From positions 207,483,233 through 207,547,232 of the forward strand of contig OZ018319.1 in NCBI GenBank assembly GCA_963969495.1: a stretch of DNA of 64,000 nt. Reading direction: 5' to 3'. This stretch comes from Ceratothoa steindachneri (lineage: Eukaryota; Arthropoda; Malacostraca; Isopoda; Cymothoidae). Shown here one piece after another: positions 46,307 to 58,129 of this stretch (within the stretch, counting starts at the first letter, position 1; each line of letters opens with the position of its first letter). The position numbers and the translations under genes are program-made. The notes beneath the pieces were generated by a model. It ran no database searches, had not been told where the DNA came from, and saw only the letters and a list, made by a program, of their open reading frames with translations.

Positions 46307-46912
46307 GGGGCGCGGCGATTTGCCATCCTGGCCGCCGTGCTGACGGGATCCAGCGCTCCGTCCGGCCCCAGCTTAGCCTCTCTTCCTTCCTTCAGATAGC
46401 CCGATTTCTCCCCTACCTCGTCGCTTTTCATACAACCTCTCCCACAACTTTCTCTGGTCAGCCTCTAATTTCACAGGGTAGAATGCTGACCTTCTTCTCA
46501 AGCCAACCACCCCGGATGGGGGCTGAGGGGGAAGGGGACATTGTTCCCTAACCCCTCAGCTCCGGTTCGGGATGGGGGTTTTTTAACAACCTGCTTCATC
46601 CCCAACCATACCTTCCTCACATCCCTTTTCCTCTCCTCTTCACATTCTATCTGTTTTACGCCGTGTCTAAGGTGGAGCCGCCATGCCGAAGGACTGCCAG
46701 GCCATCAGGCGGGAGGGGTAGTCCCAAATGGCGGCGCCTGGCTCTGCCGGGCCTGTAAGCACCTCTTGCAGTGCGGGCTACTGCAAGAGGTGGTGAGCGA
46801 TTGCGTCCCGTAAAACAAAGAGGGTCACCATGCCCAATGATGAAAAAAAAAACATCTCCCCTTAATTCCCCCTAAAACAACGGAGCCGCCCTCGTGCAGC
46901 TCCACAGAAAAG
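46307..46912 (+). promoter_or_regulatory. 5' leader of the I element
   Basis: GC-rich untranslated region. Non-LTR elements of this type carry an internal promoter here; no specific motif is assignable. An ATG at 46831 begins a frame running into an A10-11 run and soon stops, so slippage or a 1-base change there may have moved the original ORF1 start. Confidence 0.5.
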
Positions 46913-49263
46913 ATGGAGGCCCCCCCCCCTGTGCTTGCGCAGGGGACCCTCCATACCTCTTTAACCGGAGAGGAGGCTTACTCCTCTCCTACGCCTACTG
47001 GTGTAGGGGACTCCCCCTCACCCCCTTCTCTGGAGGTGCTTTCGGGCACCTCCCTATCTCCAGCAGCAGTCCCTCCTTTGCTTTCTAAGAGGACTGCCAA
47101 GAAAGCCAGCAGGCAGCCCATTGCCGACCGCCCCTCGTACAAGCGGCTCGGTAGGGCAAACCCCCTTAGGGGGGAGAGGGAAGCCAGGCCCCTTCGGTCG
47201 CTTCCCTCAAAAGACCTGCTGGCAAAAATATTAAACCTTGCCGGGGTCAAGGCCTGTGCCTCCCCACTAAAGACTTATGACGCTGCCAAGGGGACCTGCG
47301 ATGTCCTGGGAGGAGATGGCCAACTGGAGGCCCCTCCTGTGATAGACATGGTCCTTGAGGAAAACCAGCCTCAGAAGGTAGGGCCTTCCATGGGGGGGAA
47401 TCCGAGCTCGGCGTCAAGCACCGAACCCGAATCCGCCCCTATGCAAGGTCCTCATTAAACGGCTTGGATTCTCAGGCAGTACAAGGAGGGGAGGGATCTC
47501 CTCCGGATGATGCCCCTGCGACCACCAGAACCTTCTCCATTTCGGAGAAGGACCTGGCTGAGGCGGGTCCATCTGGCCTGGGGGCTTCTACCGGCGGGGG
47601 TGAGAAGCGGGTTCATTCTCCGCCCTCCTCTCCAAAAAAGAAAAGGACGAAAAAGACGAAGAAGACTCGGGGCTCCTCTCAATCCGCGGGGGCTACGGGG
47701 ACGGATGGGTCTGCTGCCACTTTGGCAAGCGACCAAGCCAAGATCGGCACATCCGGGCCCTCTGCTTCCCCGGGTACGGAGCTCCTGACGATGACAAAGA
47801 CCAAAAGTGCACAGGGCGGAGCCTCGATGACATCGGGGCCCCTGATTCAGAGGTTACCTGGCGTTTTCGAGCCCGCTGGCTTTAAACGCTTCCTCGTTAT
47901 TCGCTCCACTGATGGCAGCATGTTGTCCACGGGCAACATGATCCATCAGAGGAGAGGATTAGCTAGTGCAATTGGTAGAGAGCCGAAGGTAACCCGTTTC
48001 TCGGACGGGAGCCTTCTGGCGAATGCGGCGAATCCCGCCGAGGCGGCCAAGATAAGTGCTCTTCGGACACTTCATGGCACCCCGGTGAGTGTGACGCCGC
48101 ACTCTACCATGAACTTTGTGAAAGGAGTAGTTTATGCGAGGGAACTCGTTGACTCCTTCATTGAGGACATCACCCTAGAGCTGGCCGACCATGGGGCGGT
48201 CAAGGTCGAACGTGTGATGAGAAAACAGGGAGGGGCCTCGAGACCCACCCCTACACTCTTCGTCACGTTCGACTGTGACAAGCTCCCTGAGTCGGTGCGT
48301 GCTGGTTGGTACCGTTACCGCGTGAAGGCATTCGTGCCACTGCCGCGGCGGTGCTATTACTGTCACCGCTTCGGCCATACGAATCGCTCATGTAGACGTG
48401 CAAAGTCGGGGTCACCCGAAGTATGTGTAAATTGCTCCAAGGTCGCACACGATAAGTCCAAATCGTGTGTGGCCAAGTTTGTCAATTGCGGAGAGCCGCA
48501 CCCTGCTTCTTGGAAGCAATGTGGTACATATCTCCTTGAGAAAGAAATCCTGGCCGTTCAGGCCCAGGATCGACTCTCATTCCGCGAGGCAAAGGACTTG
48601 GTCCTGGCGCGCCCGGCTCTGCCTGGGACGTCATATGCCTCAATAGTTAGAAAGGCACCCTCTGCTCCTGGCCCATCCAGGCCAATGAGCACGGTTGTTT
48701 CCGCGCCCATTCGGAGCCCTTCTGCGGGCTCTACCCAACCTAGGCGCTCCCTTGGTAAAGCTGGCGGCAAAAAAGGTTCATACCCTGCCCCGGCTAAAAC
48801 CAAGGCTCCCCCTTCTTCCCCCAGCATGACCGTTTCCCGTAAAGCGGAACGGCCACGCGCCTCCACCGAGTCGTTAGACTCACAGGAGGCAACACCCCTG
48901 AAGATGGTCGCTAGGCCATCTTCCGGGGTTCCTAAAGCTGTTCCCCGAAAGGAGGACAGCAACAAAGGAGCTTCGGCCTCTTCGCCTACGCCCCGAGGTG
49001 GAGCGAGTGGCTCGGAGACGGTGGTTCCTCGAAAAGAGGGCCCCCCGCCTCCGAAGCCGCAACGCCCGCCTATGATTTCAAAGCGGAGGGATGAAAAGAC
49101 TCTCATGGCGAGCCCAACCTCATCCAATTACCCCTCGAAAGCGACAGCGCCTTCAGCGCTTTGTCCGGCCAACAGCGCCCGGGGTTCTGCCCCCGGGAAG
49201 CGTACGGCCATTCCCGTGAGGGTCTTCAATTCGAGGAGGGCCCCCGCGTCTCCTCCGAGCTAG
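46913..49263 (+). pseudogene. I element ORF1, gag-like nucleic-acid-binding protein
   Basis: Two frames, 46913-47458 and 47464-49263, together cover one ORF1; the shift lies near 47455. The N-terminal part is Pro/Ser-rich with a basic KKKRTKKTKK stretch near 47640. The conserved core runs from about 47850. Zinc knuckles are at residues about 297 (CYYCHRFGHTNRSC, CX2CX4HX4C) and 321 (CVNCSKVAHDKSKSC). A third follows at 339, where FVNCGEPHPASWKQC lacks the first Cys. TSYASIV and a long Pro/Ser/Lys-rich tail come next. Known role: binds element RNA and forms the RNP. The frameshift would separate the N-terminal part. Confidence 0.92.
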
Positions 49264-52200
49264 GCCTGGAGGGCATATTCCTTCAATGGAATTGCCGTGG
49301 ACTCCGGGCCTACTGGGAGGAGCTGCGGAGGCTCGTCTCGTCCCGTTCCCCGTTAGCTATTTTTTTGCAGGAGACCATGCTAGGCGCGTGCCCGCTGCCT
49401 GCCCTCCCGGGATATAAGGGTCTTGCGACCCCACCACCGAGGGATGGCCGGGCTGGGGGATGCGCGGTTTACACCCGGCATGATGTCTCCGTTCTTTCTT
49501 TCTCTTTAGATACCTCCTTTCAGGCAGTGGCTGTGCAGCTGCACCTGGATAGGAGGTATACTATCATTTCTGCGTACATTCCACCGTCAGCTAACTTCGA
49601 CGCGGGGGACTTCCGCCGCGTCGTGGCACGGTTGCCGAGGCCCTATCTCTTGCTTGGAGATCTGAACGGCAGGCATCCTCTCTGGGGAGATTACTCCATA
49701 AATCCCAGGGGACAAGTCCTTGCCGATCTGATCGAAGAGCTTGAGATGGGCGTCCTAAACGTGGATGAGTTTACGCATCACTGTCCGAGAACCGCTTCAT
49801 TTTCTTGCCTTGACCTATCTTTGTGCTCTTCGGATGCACATCCTGATTTTGATTGGGGGGTGGTCGATGACCTCCATGGTAGTGATCACTTTCCCATTCA
49901 AATATCATTTTCAGGGCAACTGCCGCCTGAGAGACCACCTCGGTGGTGCTTGGCGCGGGCGCGGTGGCCTGCATTTCAGGAAATGACTAAATTCTCTATC
50001 TCAGTCGAGGAGTTTAGGTCGGTAGATGAGGCCGTTGAGTTCTTCTCCGGCAACCTCATTGCCGTGGGCCTGACTACTATTCCTAGGACGTCTGGCTGTT
50101 TTGCACGCCGACCACTCCCATGGTGGTCGGCCGAGTGTGAGACGGCCCTCAAACAGAAGCGTTATGCCTATAAGCGCCGCCCGAACGATTTCACTGTCGC
50201 TGAATTTCGTCGGGCTAGGGCTAGGTTCCGGTATATTTCGAAGCACGCCCGCTGCTCTTCTTGGCGGGCATACGTGTCTTCACTTAACGGGAAGACCCCT
50301 TTAGCTGAGGTGTGGAAGCGAGTCAAAAGGATTCGGGGCAAGTTCTCGCAGGACCCCCCTCCCGTTCTCCAGGAGTATGGGACCGCAATCTCGGACCCCG
50401 CGTCCGTGGCGGAATCCTTAGCGACCGCTTTTTCCGCATTCTCTAGCCATGATGCTGCTCCGCCAGCATTCAATGCACGTCGTGATGTCGTGGAAGGCCG
50501 CCGGCTGGACTTTACCTCCAGAGGCGGAGAACCCTTCAACGACAAGTTTACTGTGAGTAAGTTGCGTTCCGCTCTCGCTTCGTGCGCGGACACCGCCCAT
50601 GGTCCGGACGATGTCCTGTACGCCATGCTTCGACACCTGGGTGAGCGAGGCATGGCCTTTCTGTTAGATCTGTTCAACAGGATCTGGGTGGAAGGTCTTC
50701 TCCCAGACTCCTGGCGAATCGCTACTGTGCTCGCCTTTCGCAAGCCGGGGAGAGATCACTCTACTCCGACCGGTTTTCGCCCAATCTCTCTAACGTCTTG
50801 CGTGTGCAAGTTGATGGAGAAATTGGTAAATGTTAGATTAGCCTATTTTCTGGACAGCGGTGGCCATCTGTCTTCTGCACAGTGCGGCTTCCGTAAGTTT
50901 CACTCCACGTCGGATGCTCTGCTCCGACTGGAAAATGCCGTCTGCGAGGCTTTCCTTCGTAGACAGCACTACGCCACGGTGTTTTTTGATCTGGAGAAGG
51001 CCTATGATACCGCATGGCGATACGGCATCATGGAGACTCTCCACACGATGGGGCGAGGGGACGCCTCCCAATGTTTATATCTGAATTTTTGCGAGATCGT
51101 CGATTCCGCGTACGGGTGGGGGGAGCCCTCTCTGCCCCGAAGGAGCAGGAAGAGGGTGTCCCGCAGGGAAGTGTCCTCAGTGTCACACTCTTTGCCCTGA
51201 GCATCAACGGCATCACCTCGGTGCTGCCGGAAGATGTTCTCGCTACGCTCTACGTGGTCGACCTTTCGATCTCTTTTGGCGCGGCCCAGATGCCAACTCT
51301 GGAGCGTCGACTCCAACAGGCATTGAACCGCGTCTTTCGCTATGCCGAAGCGCACAGGTTTCGGTTTTCTTTGGCCAAGACTAAGGTGGTGCACTTCTGC
51401 CGCCATCCACGGCTTCACCCCGACCCAGATTTGTTTCTTAATGGGGTGCGCCTGGATGTGGTTGAGTCGCACCGTTTCCTTGGTCTTGTATTCGACCGAC
51501 GCCTCACCTGGGAGGCTCATATTCGCAGCCATAGGGTGTCTTGTACCCGCGCCATGGACATTCTCCGTTCCGTGACGTTCAGCGCTTGGGGCGCTGATAG
51601 GGCTACTGCCTTACTTTTTTATCGATCCTTTGTTCGCTCGAAGCTCGACTACGGATGCGAGTTTTATGCATCCGCAGCCGAGCGTTTATTGCGGAAGGTG
51701 GATTCAATCCACCACACTGGCCTTCACCTTGCGACCGGTGCCTTCCGCACTTCCCCCATTGAGAGCCTGTTGGTCAATGCTGGGGAGATGCCACTCGCTC
51801 TGTGCCGCGTGCAGTGCATCACTCGCCTGTACGCGCGAGCCCGGCGCCTCCCTCAGTCGCCAACAGCTCTCACTGCATCCGGAGCAGATCTCGATGGTGC
51901 CTATGCCGCCGAGAGACGCCAGTCATACCCTAAGCCCTTTGGGTTTAGGGCCAGGAAACTCCTTCAAAAAGTAGATATAGCTCTCGGGCGGGTGGCGCCC
52001 CTGGTTCTGCCCAGGACGCCACCCTGGAGGGTACCACATTCGGCTATTTGTCGCCACGCCTCTGCTCCCAAAGCTTGTACTGCGCCGGGAGTATTGCGTT
52101 CGACCTTTTTCAAGCACACATCGTGTCACGCTGGTACCGTGCCAGTGTATACGGATGGCTCCAAGTCCCAAGAGGGGGTCGGCTTCCACGCCGTATCCCC

Positions 52201-52981
52201 TCTGTTTGAAGTCAGCGGGGCTCTACCAGGCGCTGCGTCTGTCTTCACGGCCGAGCTGGTGGCAATACACCACTTGGTACGGGAGATTACGCGACGTGCC
52301 CGGTTCGGAGACCGGATTGTGATCTATAGCGACTCACAAAGCGCCCTGAGTGCTCTCGGGGCATTGGAATCTCTGCATCCCCTGGTTCGCGATATCCGTG
52401 ACGCCACGGTTTTGGCGAGCCGGGGAGATGTCGAGATTATCTTCTGCTGGGTTCCTGGACATGTAGGAATTGCGGGGAATGAGCGCGCCGATGAGGGCGC
52501 CAAAGAGTCCGCGAGGACTCTGCGACCGGACCAGCGTTTCGCTCTTCCTCACACCGACTACATGGCAGGAATACGGGCAGCTCTTCGGACTGCTTGGCAA
52601 AGAAGATGGGAGACGGTCGAAGGGAACTTAAAGTTGCGTGCCATTGCGCCGCGACTGTTCCCATGGACCTATCCCCCAATGCCGCGGCGGCTTCAGGTTG
52701 CTTTCTGTCGTCTTCGAATCGGACACACTCGTGTGACGCATCGCTATCTGATGGAGCGCTCGCCGGTGCCCTATTGCAACGACTGCGTCGTCCCCCGGAC
52801 TGTTCGGCACATTCTTGTCGAATGTCCCAGTCTGGGTGATCTTCGCGCACGATACCTGTCCCAGTACCGGGATGGGCGGGGTCGCTACCGCCTGTCCCTT
52901 GTGCTCGGGACAGATTCGTGCACATTGACTTGTGGACTTGTTGACTTCTTGGGGAAGGCCGGCCTTCTCCCTATTATTTAA
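49161..52981 (+). pseudogene. I element ORF2: endonuclease, RT, RNase H
   Basis: The frame from 49161 overlaps ORF1 by 103 bp; similarity starts near 49270, right after the ORF1 stop. Endonuclease: LQWNCRGL, LQETML, LLLGDLNGRHPLWGD, LDLSLCSS and GSDHFPI are all intact. RT: GFRPISLTSCVCKLMEKL, QCGFRKFHSTSDALL and VFFDLEKAYDTAW. A frameshift near 51045-51060 leads to VPQGSVLSVTLFALSINGI and LYVVDLSI, where YxDD is expected (Val codon GTC at 51257-51259). RNase H: VYTDGSK, TAELVAI, YSDSQSAL and GNERADEGAKE keep the acidic residues. A finger CNDCVVPRTVRHILVEC ends the protein. Endonuclease and RNase H look usable; RT does not. Confidence 0.95.
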
Positions 52982-53063
52982 GCAAGGTTTGTTTGTTTTT
53001 TTGTTTTGTTTTGTTGTTTTTTTGCATTTGTTTTTTTTTGTTTTTTTTTCCTTTAGTTGCACG

Positions 53064-53099
53064 CTCCTGCGCCGGGGGGACCTGTCCCCGACGCAGGAG
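53064..53099 (+). other. Hairpin in the I element 3' UTR
   Basis: CTCCTGCG (53064-53071) pairs with CGCAGGAG (53092-53099), and GGGGAC inside pairs with GTCCCC, giving a long stem between T-rich flanks. It may be a recognition structure for the element's RT, as 3' structures are in some non-LTR families; that role is inferred. Confidence 0.6.
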
Positions 53100-53244
53100 C
53101 TTGCTTCCTTTCCCCCATTTGGGCTGTTTTTTTCGTTTCTTTAATTTTATTTTAAAGTAGCCTAGAACTAGGCCAGTTTTAATACGGCGACTAATGCCCA
53201 AGTAGGCAGTCGCCAGATGAGCTCTTAACACACAAAAAAAAAAA

Positions 53245-53250
53245 TCTTAA
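53245..53250. repeat. Target site duplication TCTTAA, right
   Basis: Directly after the A tail at 53234-53244; matches 46301-46306. Confidence 0.8.
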
Positions 53251-53540
53251 AAGTTGGTCATTGCGCAACAGTTGCGACCAGGGGACTATTTTCAGCGGGT
53301 AACTTTGCACGTCAGATGGAAGCAATTATTGGGGCAAATGAGTGATGAAGTTCCTTTTCACCTCACTGACATAGTGAATCGACAGAATTGCCGTTGAAAG
53401 AACTGCACAAAAGACCACTGCAAAACCCTAAAGGGACGGTTTGGTGTGTTGTTGGAAAAGGTGGCCTCATTGGTCCTTACTTTTTTGAGGAGTTTAATGG
53501 AAATTGAGGTGTTTACATTTGGAATTTTGACTCCTTAAGC
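53251..53540 (+). pseudogene. Mariner-superfamily transposase, central part, 3' of the I element
   Basis: LVIAQQLRPGDYFQR continues the DNA-binding region. MSDEVPFHLTDIVNRQNCR carries the first catalytic Asp (usual form SDEAHFHL-x-G-x-VNKQNCR). In a shifted frame LQNPKGTVWCVVGKGGLIGP and YFFEEFNGN follow. Together with 45930-46300 this rebuilds the order of one gene, confirming that the retrotransposon sits inside it. The rest of the catalytic domain is absent downstream. Confidence 0.85.
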
Positions 53541-54960
53541 TTTTTGCTAACTTATTTCTAAAGATATTGGATGACTTCCCCTGCATTTACGGTTCCGAAT
53601 GAGGTTTCTTACTACAATTCTTTTCTGCCAGGGTTCTTTTTGCTAGTACTGTTAATTTCAGGTAGTGACATTTTTCCTTCGTCTCCCTCACATTTGTGAT
53701 TACACGACTTTTTTTATTCTTAATGATGACCTTCAAAACTTCCTCTAATAGCCAAATAAAGTTGCAAAATACACTAATTTTCATACCTAATCCTATAAAA
53801 TATTTTTTAAATGATATGAAAGCCTAAACGAATGCTCGAAACGTACAGAGTAGAAATTACTCTAAGAATTTGGTGAAAATAACTTATTTACATATGGCTC
53901 GAAGAAAAATCATAAAATCACCAGACCATTGCCATTTTCTAACGATGGTCAACGAACGAAACGTCATTAATGAGAGCTGAAATATTTTCATAGAAACTAA
54001 CTTCAAAATAACTTGAATTTGTCCTAACTATTTATTGGGATCGAATCCACAGTGCTTATCACGAGGTCTCAATGGAAATACTACTTAATCAATTACCTTA
54101 ACCTGATAGCAAGATCTTTATTGCCTATTCACCTTACTTCCCTACACCTATCTAGTTCCTAGTGACTTCATATCCAGGAGCCAATACTAGCACCACCTCA
54201 GAAATAATGAATACCGCCGAGCTGTTGTCAACTTAACTTTAACTTATCTAGCTATTCTCGTTAACAATAAAACAACTAATTAAGAAGAAACTACCTCATT
54301 CATCAATATAGATTCTGTCTTCAATTCTCCTATTAATTCTATAAATATCTAAGTGAATTTCTACTCCGAAATTAATTATAGTTAATAGTGCAGAATTGAG
54401 GTAAAGCTCTTGGTGCATAAGCAACTTGAAAGTACCAAACGGCAAAACGACCAGCATTCACCTCGAACCAGAGAGTAGAATTCCACCTTCTCGAACTTCC
54501 TAACGACGAAGACATTCGCTCTTTCGCAGAGAATCACTAAGCAACTATCTGCATTCACATTCCAAAGATTATTCAAAATATATCTTCCCTTTACTCCAAA
54601 GGGGCTCAAACACTACAGTGTGGGTAGAGTTGTGCCTTCCAGGTCAGTTAATGGAAGGAATTTAATCTCTTTAAATTGTATTATCTTAAATAGAAATGGT
54701 AATTGGAAAATAAGTACTTCCAAACAACCTATTTCTATATACATTACATTTTCAGGTTTTGCTAATTACTAATTGTCTTCGAAGTTTGTGCCGATTAAAA
54801 GAATCAGCTACAGTTGCTCTTAAAGCTCAGGTTTCAGCACTCGGACTCGACGACGCTTTAAAGAAATGACCAATACTGACCATCGAGAATGGAGCATTAC
54901 ATAGCCCACCTGCAGTTTATGGAAACGAAATAAGGCACTCCTGACTCCTCTACATATCCT
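53541..54960. other. Unannotated AT-rich stretch
   Basis: No element recognised. A B-box-like GGATTCGATCCC on the minus strand near 54040-54055 has no convincing A box. Confidence 0.4.
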
Positions 54961-54969
54961 AGCCTACAA

Positions 54970-55037
54970 AATCGGCGAGCCTTTCGCCGAAGGTGAAAGG
55001 CTCGGATATTTTCGAAACTTCTTCGCCAAAAGGATTT

Positions 55038-55044
<7 letters not shown>
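54970..55044 (+). other. Structured motif next to (TA)n
   Basis: GAGCCTTTC and GAAAGGCTC (54977-55003) form a 9-bp hairpin. GCCGAAGGTGAAA, a GAAA/TTTC stem and CGAAAC (to 55018) follow the same plan as the motifs at 20281, 21713 and 14591, 27 bp before (TA)n. Confidence 0.45.

Positions 55045-55108
<64 letters not shown>
55045..55108. repeat. (TA)n microsatellite, 64 bp
   Basis: Pure TA repeat. Confidence 0.98.
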
Positions 55109-55111
<3 letters not shown>

Positions 55112-55658
55112 AGCATGAGCAAATGCTGCCGGTGTAGAGTATTAAGTGCCACGCGCCGTGTAAGAGATATCAATGAATTAAGATGATAATGTCTACCTCC
55201 CTTCAAGTTTTTCCAGCTGTGAAAGACTACACTTTGGTTGTCGGACACCATGTCAGCCTGTCTCATACCAAGTTGTGAAAGCCATTAATACTATAAGCCA
55301 ATTCACTACCCAAATTAGCTTTACATTATAGACAAAGAAAAAAAAACACATTATTTCTGCATTCACTTTAAATGGATCCGATCAACATACTACACAAAAG
55401 AAATATTTAAAACTTTGAACAAAGTTACTGGGCATATTTATGACCCAGAAGCTAACGTACAAATTTACATGGTTAATCTGTGAAAGCATTAAATCTTTAT
55501 TATCCACACGGTGACTAAATATTTTTGCAATACTAAAGAACAAACAATTCCCATCTCTAACAAACTATTTCCTTCTAGCGTCAATTATGGATACTACCTT
55601 TATGCAACAGTAGCGCCTGCCATCGAGACTTGCGATTCCTTTAAAATCCTGCACCCTT
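55109..55658. other. Unannotated spacer
   Basis: No feature recognised. Confidence 0.4.
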
Positions 55659-56885
55659 TTGAAATGCTACCATCTCTTTGAAACCAACCCTTATTATCTT
55701 CGTTTTAAGCTGAGAAAAGAGCCATTCCCCCTTCCTTTTCACACCAAATTTAATTTATACCAGCGAGAAATTTCGCCCATCCTTACCAACTCAATATTAA
55801 AACTACCATTCGTCTCAGAAGTCTTTGAAAGCCTGGTGTCAATACAGATTCGAGATCGCAGTTTCTTATCCAACGATTATAAGATTTTCCATTCTGGCTT
55901 TAAGGCAAATCACCACTGATTCAGATCCCTTGCATGTAACAGACTGACCTAGCAGTACACTCGATACTGATCAACCTTCAACTCTACTACTTCTGAACCT
56001 TTTGGCACCATTTAACCTTGTCGTTCTTATCTTCTTCACTGCATCCTTTCATTTCTGAATATCTCCGAAATCGGTTGCACTCGTATCACTGATTTCGTAC
56101 TCAGTCTATTAATTTAAGAAATGGGATATTACGACCGATAGAAATGTGCTTTGGTGTTCTGAAATGCTCGTATCTTGGTCAGCTTCCGTTATTCCATATC
56201 TTAAACTTGGCCCCTCTCATCTTCCCTTTTCCGATACTGTAGAAGACTAGCAATGCTTTTGTTACTCAGCTCTCTCTAAAACTCATTTTTCTAATGTTAG
56301 CAAATCACCCTTATGTTTTTTAACAACATTTGTGAGATTTCCATTTACTCTTTCGTCACCTCCTGCTATGACTACTGCAAATTCAATTTTCCTCTCGTTG
56401 GCTCACAGGCTTCCATTCTTCGACTTTTTTCAATGGCTCATAACTAGTCAGCCCTTGTTCTTCTCTGCCGTGGGAGTTTCTCTCATGCAACTCTCCTCCT
56501 TCGAAAACTACAATTTCTGTCGATTCGATACCAAAACACCTTTGAAGTCCTTCTTATTACATTTAATGCCGTAGCTCGCTCCTCTCTAACTTCCTCACTG
56601 CTCCTATCCCAACCCATTAGGACCCTACGCCTTTGCTCTGTCCTTCTAGTGATAGCTCCTCGTAGTCATCTGTGCTGGATGGGTGATCGTAATTTCTCTG
56701 TATTTGACCCGAAAATGTGGAAAGATCTGTCTGCTCTTATACCCTTCATCTCCCTTGCTGCCTCCAAGCGTGCTTGGGCGTCCCACCTCTTCTCTTAGGT
56801 TTTTATTTAATTGATAGACAGGCGCTATGTGAAGGCCTATAACCTTATAGAGCGCCATACAAATAATCATTATTATTATTATTGC
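55659..56885 (+). pseudogene. L2/CR1-like non-LTR retrotransposon fragment (copy 1)
   Basis: NSILKLPFVSEVFESLVSIQ and then YKIFHSGFKANHH match the SNLPFLSKxLE and QSGFRxxHST RT boxes. FISEYLRNRLHSYH lies in the place of FISDYLxxR. CFGVLKCSYLGQLPLF is a decayed CGVPQGSVLGPLLF. Near 56690-56800 DRNFSVFDPKMWKDLSALIP and KRAWASHLFS are the C-terminal block with the W-LP motif. The element ends with GCGCTATGTGAAGG, AGAGCGCC and an (ATT)n tail at 56867-56883, the usual L2/CR1 style of 3' end. Heavily mutated. Confidence 0.65.
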
Positions 56886-58129
56886 ACCTGGCCTAGAGCT
56901 CTTATTCTATGCTTTCAGCTTCGATGAACCGTGCTGATGAGATAGGCTTCTCAAAGAGATCTTGTGATCCGTGTATGTGTATTTCTATCTGATGTGTGCA
57001 AGTATGCAGCATGTTTTAATGTTGATTATTAAATTGCTTCGTATAATGAAGCAGAAAATGCCCATGCACTACTTTTAGCTTTTGTGTGTTGGGGCAACAT
57101 GGATGCGAGATTGACCATCTAAGACAGTGACTGTCTGCTTCGCAACCCTGAGTCTTAACAACGCTAGGACCATATAGGACTCGTTCTCTTTTGCCTAAAA
57201 TGTTGATCTTGTAATTATTAGCCCGATTCTTTGTTGCAATGTAATATTTTATAATTATTACGAAATATTAATTCGCATTAATTAGACCAAATCAAATAGA
57301 AACCTACAGATATTTTAAGTTTTCACACTTCTTCTGACGATTATTACACATATTTCATCTAGTTACACCATTAATGAGAAGAATTTACGACTGACTATAA
57401 AGTATTTATCCGTGGAAAACTTTTTTGATTTATAATTCCAAATTTGCCGGCAATCAAATATCCCCCTGTTGCTCCTGCGTTTTTTCTCCCATATCGAAAT
57501 AAAACTCATTCAATCAACCACATTAGGAAGTCGATAATGTTAAGAGGCAAAATTTGAGGACGGGGAGTTCTCTTCACAGTAGATTTAGATATACTTACTA
57601 ACCTCTCGTGATGATCTAATTGACAATTTGGCCACTTTTTACCTTCTAAGCTTACTAAATTAACAATGTTTATGACTCCTCCCTCCTCGTTTTGTTGCCG
57701 TTTATCAGCAATATTACCTTTTATGTGGAAAAAGCTCAACTCTTTATAAGGTTGTCAACAAATTATTTTCGGTTTTCTAAAAGTAAAAATGAACATTATT
57801 GATTGCATTTAAATATGAAGTTTAATCCACAAAGTATAAGGATGGGAAAGTAGTATCAGGTTTTCTATAATATAGATTTAGAGAGTATTTATTAAAGTAG
57901 TGTCACTTGTTATCATTTAGGAAAGCTACATTGAGGGATCTATACCTTTTTCTTTCAGATTATAATAATATTGTTCATAATCTTCGGCGGAATTCACCTC
58001 AATGTTCGTCCCATCTAATGATTACATTAGATATGTTTTACTCTATGATTTTCATAATGGTGTCAATGGAAGTACACCGGCAAAATCTATTCATAGCAAT
58101 TATGGGGATGATGCAGTAAATAAGAAAGA
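56886..58129. other. Unannotated AT-rich stretch
   Basis: No gene recognised. Confidence 0.4.

Larger units (their letters stand above)
46307..53244 (+). mobile_element. Near-complete I-clade non-LTR retrotransposon
   Basis: About 6.9 kb, clearly GC-richer than its surroundings. It has a GC-rich 5' leader from GGGGCGCGGCG, a gag-like ORF1, an ORF2 with apurinic-type endonuclease, RT, RNase H and a Cys/His finger, a 3' UTR with a strong hairpin, and an 11-A tail. TCTTAA on both sides marks the insertion into a transposase gene. RNase H in ORF2 plus CCHC knuckles in ORF1 place it in the I/R1 group; I favour an I-type lineage because of the RT-RNase H layout and the lack of a specific rDNA target. 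It is inactive as read. Confidence 0.95.

Noticed and set aside
48558..49127. Long minus-strand frames within the I element, also at 50168-50743, 51002-51532 and 52437-52925
   Set aside because: Shadow frames of the GC-rich ORF1 and ORF2; the plus strand carries clear conserved domains.
54030..54130. Minus-strand B-box-like GGATTCGATCCC
   Set aside because: The upstream sequence does not fit an A box; likely chance or too decayed.
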